Source: an uncultured Porphyromonadaceae bacterium
Lineage (GTDB): Bacteria; Bacteroidota; Bacteroidia; Bacteroidales; Muribaculaceae
Assembly: GCA_900549445.1 (NCBI GenBank)
Contig: UROS01000123.1
Location: 1 to 6,963 of the forward strand
Reading direction: 5' to 3'
DNA length: 6,963 bases
Shown: positions 1-6,233 of the stretch, piece by piece
Layout: each line of letters opens with the position of its first letter
How positions within the stretch are numbered: position 1 is the first letter of the stretch
Notes under the pieces: generated by a model
Databases searched by the model: none
The model's input: only the letters and a program-made list of their open reading frames with translations
What the model was told of the DNA's origin: nothing
Made by a program: the position numbers and the translations under genes

Positions 1-20
1 GAGATGTGTATAAGAGACAG
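1..20. other. Residual Nextera/Tn5 library adapter (not genomic)
   Basis: Bases 2-20 read AGATGTGTATAAGAGACAG, which is the complete 19-bp hyperactive Tn5 mosaic end. Base 1 (G) matches the base that precedes the mosaic end in the Nextera Read 2 adapter; the Read 1 adapter has C there. The mosaic end is an engineered hybrid of the natural IS50 outside and inside ends, so a perfect copy at the very first bases of a contig is a library artefact and not an insertion sequence. Genomic sequence begins at base 21. The tolC-like frame on the minus strand continues open into the adapter and would gain spurious residues (L-S-L-I-H-I) if the adapter were not trimmed. Confidence 0.97.
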
Positions 21-1046
21 GAACAGGAACACTTCGCGGTCCGTTTCGGTGCTTTCTTCGGAAAGATCGAGGCGACGGCGTGAATTTTTACGGGTGTAGA
101 AGGAGTCGAGGTTCCAAGAGACCTTTATTCCGCCAACCACGTTGAACGAAAGATTGCGGTTCATCATGCTCTCGAAATAGTTAATGCCGGGATACCCGTA
201 ATAAGCCTGGGCAAACAGTCCGATGCGGGGTCTGACGGAGGCTTCGACGGCTGAATTGCGGGCGGCTGTGAGCAGGCGGCGCGCATCGAAAAGAGTAAGT
301 TCCGGACGGTCGGATTTCAGGTCGGAAGGGATGGCGGCAGCCGGTTTTTCGAAAGTTTTCCCTTCGATATTTTCCCCTATGTAGAGCGAAAGAAGCTTGC
401 GGTAGTTCAGACTGGAACTCCGGGCTGCGGTAAGCTGCTGGGCTGCGGTAAGAAGCTGTGCCTCGACCATGTCGACGTCGCTCTGCATTGCAACTCCGCC
501 TTTCAGCATCGATTCCATCAGTTTAAGGTTGGCGCGGAGCAGGCTGATGTTGTTTTCAGTCTGTGCGATCTGCCGGTCGATCAGCAGCACACCGAAAAAG
601 AGATTCATCACCTTCTCGCGGAGGGCATACATCTCAACGTCGAGCGCCGCCTTCGATTCGGCGGCTGCTGCGCGCTCGATCTGCCGGGATGCTTTCGACG
701 AGCCTCCGTCCCAAATGGTCTGCGAAATGTCGACCCCTGCCTTATATTGTATATGTCCGAGTCCGCGGATTTCGGCGCCGGCATGCTGCAGTACGTCGCG
801 TAACATATCGGGGAACTTCGGCACAACGTTTTGTACCGTTGCCTGTGTGTAGACGCCGATACGCGGCAACCAGCCCCGGTTTATGTTGGAGAGCTGAATG
901 TCGGCTGTTTGCTCAACGAGATTGTACTTTTTTATAAGCGGATAGTTTTCACTGGCTCGGTCAAGGCAGTAATCCAATGTTATCTGTGAGGTGCCCTGAA
1001 TCGCTGAAACGAAAATGGCCGTCAGGGCAAATAAAATCTTTTTCAT
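21..1046 (-). CDS. TolC-family outer-membrane efflux protein, C-terminus missing at contig end
   Basis: TolC-type proteins form the trimeric outer-membrane duct of tripartite RND, ABC or MFS efflux pumps and type I secretion systems. The frame opens at ATG 1046-1044 and encodes 342 residues before the adapter begins at base 20; no stop is reached. Residues 1-20 or so are a Sec signal peptide (MKKILFALTAIFVSAI, then a polar stretch). The mature part starts with ITLDYCLDRA, a form of the usual outer-membrane efflux protein (OEP) opening. A first OEP repeat contains YKAGVDISQTIWDGG (about 101-115), followed by a long alpha-helical section (about 117-215) typical of the periplasmic barrel. A second repeat ends with beta-strand segments FNVVGGIKVSWNLDS (about 301-315). 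Family members are usually 410-480 residues, so roughly 70-140 are lost. The start overlaps the stop of the TetR gene as ATGA, which supports both the start and co-transcription. Substrate and pump class cannot be told; fusion-protein and transporter genes would be expected next. Confidence 0.93.
422..452 (-). repeat. Short tandem repeat inside tolC-like gene
   Basis: A 13-nt word, gggctgcggtaag, occurs perfectly at 422-434 and again at 440-452, a period of 18 nt or six codons. On the coding strand this gives L-T-A-A-Q-Q-L-T-A-A-R (residues 199-209), within the long helical part of the protein. The period is a multiple of three, so the frame is kept. It could be a small duplication or chance similarity in an alanine-rich helix. 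Confidence 0.55.
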
Positions 1047-1675
1047 GGCTTGAGTTTCCGCATGATGGTTTCGATATTCTCTTTTTTACGTCTTTCAACG
1101 AATGCAGTCATGTCATCAAGTCCTCCGCCTAACAGTATGTTCACTACCGGGCCGGCTATGAATGAGAACATGTTGAGAGATACGATGTCGAGCACAAGCA
1201 TTGAGGCGTCGACCCTACGGCATAGTCCTTTAGCTGCGCATTCGTCAATCTGCCTCTGGAGTGAATTTACGGCCCTGGGTGCGGCGCGGGCTATCTTGTC
1301 GGTGACGGCAGATAGCCGTTCGGGGTTGCCGAACACTTCGCAGACCATAAACTTGGGCAGTCCCGGATTAGCGGCGAGAAAGTCGATATGGCGGCTGACA
1401 GCAGTTTCGATTTTGGCAAAAAGGGGCACCGAAGCGTCGTCGACCGACGTAAGCATTATATCGCGGATAGTCCCGATTTTGTTTTCGATGATCCGGTCGA
1501 AAAGATGCTCTTTCGTGCGGAAATAGTAGTGGAGCATGGCGTGGGTGACGCCTGCTCTCTCGGCAATCGCCATGGTTCGCGCTCCGGCGTAGCCTTTCAG
1601 GAAGAATTCTTCCTCAGCAGCGGCAAGGATTTTATTTTCAGTAGTTTGCCCGGTTTCTTTCTGGTTCGTTTCCAT
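1043..1675 (-). CDS. TetR/AcrR-family transcriptional repressor
   Basis: A 210-residue protein, a usual TetR length. The N-terminal DNA-binding domain runs from about residue 12 to 60: ENKILAAAEEEFFLKGYAG forms helix 1, and RTMAIAERAGVTHAMLHYYFRTKEHLF (33-59) is the helix-turn-helix with the typical LHYYFRTKE end. The remainder is an alpha-helical ligand-binding and dimerisation domain that I cannot assign to a ligand. I chose the ATG at 1675 over an in-frame ATG at 1705. The longer form adds ten mostly hydrophobic residues (MFIHVFGILF) atypical for the family, and it would start only about 20 nt after the predicted transcription start, within an operator-like dyad. The stop TGA overlaps the ATG of the tolC-like gene (ATGA), so the regulator is probably first gene of the efflux operon it controls. 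It likely represses itself and the pump until an inducing compound binds, an inference from family and layout. Confidence 0.93.
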   Translation of the reverse strand: METNQKETGQTTENKILAAAEEEFFLKGYAGARTMAIAERAGVTHAMLHYYFRTKEHLFDRIIENKIGTIRDIMLTSVDDASVPLFAKIETAVSRHIDFLAANPGLPKFMVCEVFGNPERLSAVTDKIARAAPRAVNSLQRQIDECAAKGLCRRVDASMLVLDIVSLNMFSFIAGPVVNILLGGGLDDMTAFVERRKKENIETIMRKLKP

Positions 1676-1698
1676 AAATAAAATGCCAAAAACATGAA

Positions 1699-1726
1699 TA
1701 AACAATTGTGTTTAACAAAATTGTTA
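1699..1726 (-). promoter_or_regulatory. Candidate TetR operator: two tandem dyads
   Basis: Two inverted repeats lie side by side just upstream of the TetR start. TAACAA-AA-TTGTTA covers 1713-1726, with 6-nt arms and a 2-nt spacer. TAAAC-N6-GTTTA covers 1699-1714, with a perfect ACAATTGT palindrome at 1702-1709 in its centre. Read on the minus strand they form two 12-mers, AACAATTTTGTT and AACACAATTGTT, offset by 13 nt and sharing AACAnnnTTGTT. They lie immediately downstream of the predicted -7 box, so a bound repressor would cover the transcription start. The symmetry is seen directly; binding by the adjacent TetR protein is inferred. The region is AT-rich, so some symmetry could arise by chance. 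Confidence 0.55.
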
Positions 1727-1729
1727 GCG

Positions 1730-1761
1730 CAAAGCTATGAAGAAATTCTCATCCCGCCAAA
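1730..1761 (-). promoter_or_regulatory. Bacteroidota-type promoter for the tetR-tolC unit
   Basis: On the minus strand there is a TTTG at 1761-1758, exactly 20 nt of spacer, then TAGCTTTG at 1737-1730. This matches the Bacteroides housekeeping consensus (-33 TTTG, 19-21 nt, -7 TAnnTTTG) at every specified base. Transcription would start near 1722-1727, giving a leader of about 50 nt to the ATG at 1675. The promoter stands between the terminator of the upstream operon and the TetR gene, where one is needed. It is also support that the host is a member of the Bacteroidota. Confidence 0.75.
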
Positions 1762-1800
1762 TATTTCGGTCGAAAAAGTGGAAAATAAAAGTAAAATACA

Positions 1801-1841
1801 GAAAAAAAGAAGACTGCCTGCGATGGAGCGGGCAGTCTTCT
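1801..1841 (-). terminator. Rho-independent terminator of the envelope operon
   Basis: A perfect 11-bp stem is formed by 1808-1818 (agaagactgcc) and 1831-1841 (ggcagtcttct). Two further G-C pairs can form across one mismatch inside the loop. On the minus strand the stem is followed by a T-run (1808-1802). It begins 20 nt after the stop of the OmpA-family lipoprotein gene, so it ends that operon and insulates the tetR-tolC unit. On the plus strand no T-run follows the stem, so it works in one direction only. Confidence 0.92.
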
Positions 1842-1860
1842 GCTATAGCGGTAAAAAAAT

Positions 1861-2709
1861 TTACTTGTTGTTGTCGGAATCCTCGGGAGCCTGGTCGATG
1901 AGGTCGAGGAACTGGTCGAGTTTGGGCGTGATGATGATTTCGGTGCGGCGGTTGCGCTCGCGGCCGAGGTCGGTGTCGTTGTCGGCGATGGGGTTATACT
2001 CGCCGCGGCCGGCTGCGGTGAGCCGTTGCGGATTCACGCCGAAATCGTTCTGGAGAACCTGCACAACCGATGATGCGCGGAGGTTGGAGAGATCCCAGTT
2101 GTTGCGGATGTTGGGGCGGGAAATAGGTACATTGTCGGTGTTGCCTTCCACGAGTACGTCGTAGTCGCGGTAATCCTTTATGATTTTCGCGATTTTCGAG
2201 AGGGTTTCCATGGCACGGTCGCTGATTTCATAGCTGCCGGATTTGAAGAGCATATTGTCGGCGAGCGAAATGTAGACAACGCCCTTGAGCACCTTGATGT
2301 CGACGTCGCGGAGCTCGTCGCGGCTGAGCGAGCGGGTAAGATTGTTGGTGAGCACCATATTGAGCGAGTCGCTCTTCGACTTTGCGTCGACGAGTTGCTT
2401 GATGTATTTGTTTGAGGCGTTGATTTCGTCGACGAGTTTGGCTATGTTCACGCTGCCCTGAGTGCCCTGACGGAGGCTCTCGTCGAGCGAAGCCTGGAGC
2501 GCCTGGTTGCGTTCGCGGGCATCGTCGAGCATATTCTGCAGGTTCTTGCCGTTGGTTGTGCATTCGGTGAGGTCGAGTTTTGCCTGACTGTACTGGCCGT
2601 AGAGGGTCTTGTAGTCCTCCTGCAGGCTTTTGTACTTCTTGTTGCTGACGCATCCCGTAGCCATCATGGCGAGGGCAGCGGCGGCGATGAGTAATGCTTT
2701 TGTTCTCAT
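1861..2709 (-). CDS. OmpA-family peptidoglycan-binding lipoprotein with coiled coil
   Basis: A 282-residue lipoprotein. The signal peptide ends in the lipobox MATGC, so Cys20 is the predicted lipidated residue. The following residues (VSNKKYK) lack the acidic run that directs Bacteroidota lipoproteins to the cell surface, so a periplasm-facing position is more likely. Residues 25-130 are polar and heptad-like, rich in Leu, Gln, Asp and Lys, and suggest a long coiled coil. Residues about 143-262 form an OmpA C-terminal domain: VVYISLADNMLFKSGSYEI, then EGNTDNVPI and NWDLSNLRASSVVQVL, ending in GRERNRRTEIII. Asp192 and Arg211 match the Asp/Arg pair with which E. coli OmpA holds diaminopimelate in peptidoglycan. 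The likely job is to tether the outer membrane to the wall. It is the last gene of the operon, 50 nt after murF-alr and followed by a terminator. The ATG at 2709 gives a standard signal peptide. It resembles Pal/MotB-like proteins, but with no gene name I can assign. Confidence 0.9.
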   Translation of the reverse strand: MRTKALLIAAAALAMMATGCVSNKKYKSLQEDYKTLYGQYSQAKLDLTECTTNGKNLQNMLDDARERNQALQASLDESLRQGTQGSVNIAKLVDEINASNKYIKQLVDAKSKSDSLNMVLTNNLTRSLSRDELRDVDIKVLKGVVYISLADNMLFKSGSYEISDRAMETLSKIAKIIKDYRDYDVLVEGNTDNVPISRPNIRNNWDLSNLRASSVVQVLQNDFGVNPQRLTAAGRGEYNPIADNDTDLGRERNRRTEIIITPKLDQFLDLIDQAPEDSDNNK

Positions 2710-2759
2710 AACTAAAATTGCTGATTATTTAATTGAAACAAATTGTCGGATGATGGGGT
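2710..2759 (-). other. AT-rich spacer between murF-alr and the lipoprotein gene
   Basis: This is the only real gap inside the right-hand operon. The other two junctions have gaps of 1 and 2 nt. It contains a TTTG at 2742-2739 on the minus strand but no matching TAnnTTTG at the right distance before the start codon, and no hairpin with a T-run. I see no terminator, so read-through from murF-alr is expected; a weak internal promoter remains possible. Confidence 0.4.
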
Positions 2760-5243
2760 TCATTCGCGGTAGTAAACGCGCTTCACACGGGTTGACACGG
2801 AGGTGAGCACCTCGTAGGGTATGGTTCCGAGGATGTCGGCAAGTTCCTCCACGCTTATGGTGTCGCCGAAAATCTCCACGCGGTCGCCGAGACTTACGCC
2901 TCCGGGCACGTCGGTGACGTCGATCATACAGGCGTCCATGCAGATGCTGCCGACAATCGGGCAGCGGTGGCCTTTCACGGCCACGCAGGCGTTTCCGTAG
3001 CCGAGATGGCGGTTGAGGCCGTCGGCGTAACCGACGGGGATGGTGGCGATAACCGAATCGCGTGTGAGCCGGCCGCGGCGGTTGTAGCCGATTGTGGTAC
3101 CGGCCTCCCAGCGGCGGATGTTGTTGATGATGGTGTGGAGCGACGATACGGGGCGGAGGTCGTCCTGCGAGCCGTCGTGCATGGTGCGGATGCCGTAGAG
3201 GCCGATTCCGAGCCTCACCATGTCGTGCTGATGCGCGGGGAAGCGGGTTATGCCGGTGGAGTTCAGGATGTGGCGCAGAATCTTCTTTCCGGGTATGGCG
3301 GCCTGAAGCCTGTCGCAGCAGCGGTCGAAATATTCGAATTGTCCGAGAGTGTATTCGTCCTCGGAGGGGTCGTCGGCTGCGCAAAGGTGGCTGAATATCG
3401 AGCGGGGAACCACGCAGTCCTGCGAGTTGAGCACTTCGGCAACCCGGTCGATTTCCTCAAGACGGAAGCCGAGGCGGTGCATGCCGGAGTCGATTTTGAT
3501 GTGAACCGGGTAGTTGCGGATTCCGCGCTTGCGGGCTTCAGAAATAAGATGGTTGAGGAAGTCGAGACTGTAGATTTCCGGTTCGAGGCGGTTGGCGAAG
3601 AGCGATTCGAAATTCTCCACCCGGGGATTGAGCACGATGATCGGCATGGCGATACCGGCCTTGCGCAGATCGGCACCTTCGTCGTGAACGGCCACAGCGA
3701 GATAGGTTGCACCCTGAGCCTGAAGGGTTTTGGCGAGTTCAAACGCTCCTGCGCCGTAGCCCGACGCCTTCACCATGCACACAATTCCGGTGTCGGGACG
3801 GATGTGAGAGCGGAACACGTTGAAGTTATGGACGATGGCGTCGAGGTTTATCTCAAGCACGGTTTCGTGTTGCCGCGCTTCGAGCATCTCGCATATACGG
3901 GAGAATTCAAATCCGGGGGCGCCTTTGACGAGAATCAGCTCGCCTGCGAAATCGGCGGACGACATGCTGCGGAGAAAATCGTCGGTCGAGACGAAAAACT
4001 GCGAGCCGGGGCCGAATTCTCCGCTGTGGCGTGAAATCTCGGGTCCGATTCCTATAACTCGTTTCACGCCCTTGAGTCGGAGCAGGAGTGCCATTTCGGC
4101 GTAGATTTCGTCGGGGTCGCGCTTCTCGTGCATGAGGTCGCTCAGAATTACGGTCTCGGTGGTGGCGCTGTCGGTGCGGCGGCTCATGAAATCGAGCGCA
4201 GGGGAGAGCGAGGCGAAGTCGGAGGTATAGCTGTCGTGCACGATCATGCAGCGGTTCACACCTTCAATCACCTCGAGGCGGGTGCCGACGGGAGTAAGAA
4301 GGTTCATGCGCGAGGCGATAACATCGGCGCCGCAGTCGAGCAGCAGCATCACCGCCAGGCATGAAATCACGTTTTCAATATCGGTTCCGGCCACGAAAGG
4401 AACAGTGAAACGGTTCATGGGGGCGCCGAGGTAGCTGTAAGTGATTTCAGAATTAGTTCCGGTCTTGGAAATTTCCTTTATGTAGAGCGGTGCGTCAGGG
4501 TTGCGGCGTGACCAGAAGAGTTTTTTGCCGAGCAGACCGGCATGGTTGGCAACGTCGGCAATAAGAGGGTCGTCGCCGTTGTAAATCACGGTCTTGCATC
4601 CGCGGAGCATCTTCACTTTCTCTTCGCACTTCTCGCGCATTGAGCCGAAGCCTCCGCTATGCTCCATGGTGATGTTGGTGAGGAGTCCGATGCAAGGACG
4701 CACCATATGCTCGAGTTTTTCCATTTCTCCCGGCATGGAGATACCGGTCTCGAAAATGCCGAGGCGCGCGGAATCGTCGAGCGCCCAGAGCGAAAGCGGC
4801 ACGCCAATCTGGGAATTGTAGCTGCGGGGGCTGCGGACGATGTTCATGTCGTCCTGCAGAAGCCGGTAAAGCCACTCCTTTACGGTTGTTTTTCCACGGC
4901 TTCCGGTGATGGCGATGACGGGAAGGTTGAATCGTGAGCGGTGGCTGGCGGCAATGGCCTGAAGCGCCTCTACGACGTCGGGCACGACAAAGAAATTGGC
5001 ATCGGTCACCGCTTTCATCTCTTCGGGAATTCGGGTCACCACGAAATTGCGTACACCTTTGGTGTAGAGCGGTGCGACGTAGCGGTGACCGTCGTTCTGC
5101 GGAGTTTCGACAGCGAAAAAGAGCGATGCCGCAGGGTAGGTTAACGAGCGGCTGTCGATGAGCAGTTCGGAAACGGGGAGGGAGGGACAGACAGGTGCCG
5201 GAACTTTGAGTATGCCGGCTATTTCAGATGCTGTGTAGTCCAT
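2760..5243 (-). CDS. murF-alr: Bifunctional MurF (UDP-MurNAc-tripeptide:D-Ala-D-Ala ligase) / alanine racemase
   Basis: An 827-residue cytoplasmic fusion joining two peptidoglycan steps: racemisation of L-Ala to D-Ala (EC 5.1.1.1) and ATP-dependent addition of D-Ala-D-Ala to UDP-MurNAc-tripeptide (EC 6.3.2.10). Residues 1-455 are the Mur ligase part: a P-loop GSRGKTT (114-120), ETGISMPGE (165-173), a TN...EH...FGS segment (189-201) with a downstream Lys region likely to hold the carbamylated lysine, and a C-terminal domain starting near 325. Residues 460-827 are a type III-fold alanine racemase: MVKASGYGAG with PLP lysine Lys492, RLGIGLYG (677-684), the catalytic Tyr720 in TIGYN, ATIPVGYADG (733-742) and SICMDACMIDV (766-776). 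The fusion is known in Bacteroidota, and the frame here is continuous. The MurF signature usually seen as D-x-Y-N-A-N-P is HDSYTSDF (336-343), a lineage-type variant. The gene starts 2 nt after the GSCFA stop, indicating translational coupling. Confidence 0.97.
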   Translation of the reverse strand: MDYTASEIAGILKVPAPVCPSLPVSELLIDSRSLTYPAASLFFAVETPQNDGHRYVAPLYTKGVRNFVVTRIPEEMKAVTDANFFVVPDVVEALQAIAASHRSRFNLPVIAITGSRGKTTVKEWLYRLLQDDMNIVRSPRSYNSQIGVPLSLWALDDSARLGIFETGISMPGEMEKLEHMVRPCIGLLTNITMEHSGGFGSMREKCEEKVKMLRGCKTVIYNGDDPLIADVANHAGLLGKKLFWSRRNPDAPLYIKEISKTGTNSEITYSYLGAPMNRFTVPFVAGTDIENVISCLAVMLLLDCGADVIASRMNLLTPVGTRLEVIEGVNRCMIVHDSYTSDFASLSPALDFMSRRTDSATTETVILSDLMHEKRDPDEIYAEMALLLRLKGVKRVIGIGPEISRHSGEFGPGSQFFVSTDDFLRSMSSADFAGELILVKGAPGFEFSRICEMLEARQHETVLEINLDAIVHNFNVFRSHIRPDTGIVCMVKASGYGAGAFELAKTLQAQGATYLAVAVHDEGADLRKAGIAMPIIVLNPRVENFESLFANRLEPEIYSLDFLNHLISEARKRGIRNYPVHIKIDSGMHRLGFRLEEIDRVAEVLNSQDCVVPRSIFSHLCAADDPSEDEYTLGQFEYFDRCCDRLQAAIPGKKILRHILNSTGITRFPAHQHDMVRLGIGLYGIRTMHDGSQDDLRPVSSLHTIINNIRRWEAGTTIGYNRRGRLTRDSVIATIPVGYADGLNRHLGYGNACVAVKGHRCPIVGSICMDACMIDVTDVPGGVSLGDRVEIFGDTISVEELADILGTIPYEVLTSVSTRVKRVYYRE

Positions 5244-5245
5244 TT

Positions 5246-6232
5246 TTATCGGTTATGTTTTTTGACGAATCGCTCCAGAGCCTCACCGATTTCAGGATGC
5301 AGGGCGAGCAATTGTTGTTTCAGACTGTTGCGCATGGCTGCCTCGCTGTCGAGCAGTTCGGCAGCCGTTGCAATGGGGCGATGGAGCAGCCTGCGGGTCA
5401 GACTGCGGCATTCGCCTGCAAGCGCGAGGGAAGATGTGGAGAAAAAAGACTTCCCGAATATCTCATAAATATAGTCGGCGGCAACGGGCGACGGATGTTT
5501 CATATCGGCAGTGTAGAACCGGTAATCGCGCAGGTCGTCTGTCATAATCTCAAATGCGGGAAAATAGACCGCCGTGTCGGGGTTTTCGCTTACGAAAGTG
5601 TCGGCGCCGAGGAGAAGCGATGCCTTGCCGAGGTTGTTGCCGTGGAGTCCGTAGGCTGTGTGGCGGATGGGACTGACGGTAAGGATGATTTTTGCGTCGC
5701 GGTTAACGCCTGCAATAGCACGGGCGCACTGGCGCAGCGCGTCGGCTGTCTGGTCGGGTGAAAGAGAGAATGTCTCGAACTCCGACTGCGGAACCTTGTG
5801 GCAGTTAGCCACCACCGGGCCGCCGCCGTGCAGGGAATAACCGCGCGAATTGCCGAGAGTGATTATCACCACCGAGGCTTTGCGCAATTGAGCGGTACCT
5901 TCCTCGATGGCGCTGTTCATTGCTGAGAGGGCACGGTCAGGATCGGAGGAGGAGAAAGAGCTGTGGAACATCCAGCTGTTCCATAGTCCGTTGTGGAGGA
6001 AAAGGTCAGTGCCGGAAAGTTTGCCGCCGAGGGCGAGCAGCGACAGCGCGCGGGCTATCGAGAGCGGATTGTAGAGCTGGCCGAAAGGGTTTGCGACAAC
6101 GTTGAAAAGCCCGGCTTCGAGCCGGTCGCCGATGTTGTCGCTGAAACATGAGCCCAGCATCAGAATCCTGTCGGAGTGGCTGATGCCGAATGGCGCTCCT
6201 GATAGCGGGCTGACTGTTGTCCTGAATTCCAT
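5246..6232 (-). CDS. GSCFA-domain protein, SGNH-hydrolase-like
   Basis: A 328-residue protein of the GSCFA family, a poorly characterised group placed with SGNH/GDSL esterases. The name-giving motif is GSCFSD at 27-32, with Ser28 in the place of the usual nucleophile. VVIITLGNSRGYSL (121-134) holds a Gly-x-Asn-type block, followed by PVVANCHKVPQSEF (139-152) and ILTVSPIRH (183-191). The C-terminal part has DLRDYRFYTADMKHPSP (233-249), where Asp243 and His246 form the D-x-x-H pair of SGNH enzymes. The set of blocks suggests a working hydrolase or acyl-transferase; the substrate is unknown. No signal peptide or membrane segment is visible, so it is probably cytoplasmic. Its ATG lies 1 nt after the upstream OmpA-family stop, and its TAA lies 2 nt before murF-alr, so all three are surely co-transcribed. 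A role in wall-precursor or envelope modification is an inference from position only. Confidence 0.92.
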   Translation of the reverse strand: MEFRTTVSPLSGAPFGISHSDRILMLGSCFSDNIGDRLEAGLFNVVANPFGQLYNPLSIARALSLLALGGKLSGTDLFLHNGLWNSWMFHSSFSSSDPDRALSAMNSAIEEGTAQLRKASVVIITLGNSRGYSLHGGGPVVANCHKVPQSEFETFSLSPDQTADALRQCARAIAGVNRDAKIILTVSPIRHTAYGLHGNNLGKASLLLGADTFVSENPDTAVYFPAFEIMTDDLRDYRFYTADMKHPSPVAADYIYEIFGKSFFSTSSLALAGECRSLTRRLLHRPIATAAELLDSEAAMRNSLKQQLLALHPEIGEALERFVKKHNR

Positions 6233-6233
6233 A

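Noticed and set aside
1..20. A natural IS50/Tn5 end
   Set aside because: The sequence is the engineered mosaic end, different from both natural IS50 ends, and no transposase gene is present.
469..937. Overlapping plus-strand frames opposite the tolC-like gene
   Set aside because: They are low-complexity Arg/Ser/Ala-rich translations in shadow of a clear TolC-family protein.
1050..1681. Plus-strand frames opposite the TetR gene
   Set aside because: The minus strand encodes a textbook TetR helix-turn-helix; the plus frames show no domain or promoter.
1676..1705. Upstream in-frame ATG giving a ten-residue longer TetR protein
   Set aside because: The added residues are hydrophobic and atypical, and that start falls within the operator-like dyads about 20 nt from the predicted transcript start.
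1842..1849. 8-bp palindrome gctatagc between the lipoprotein stop and the terminator
   Set aside because: Too short and isolated to support a regulatory site or a second terminator.
2702..2709. TAGTTATG-like sequence before the lipoprotein start as a -7 promoter box
   Set aside because: It differs from TAnnTTTG, overlaps the start codon, and would place the transcript start inside the gene.
2967..4034. Open frame of 355 codons on the plus strand
   Set aside because: It lies wholly antisense to the racemase half of MurF-Alr, whose catalytic motifs are intact. Its translation has no recognisable domain, and long antisense frames are common opposite GC-rich genes.
5228..5761. Plus-strand frame of 177 codons opposite the GSCFA gene
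   Set aside because: Antisense to conserved GSCFA blocks; no recognisable features.
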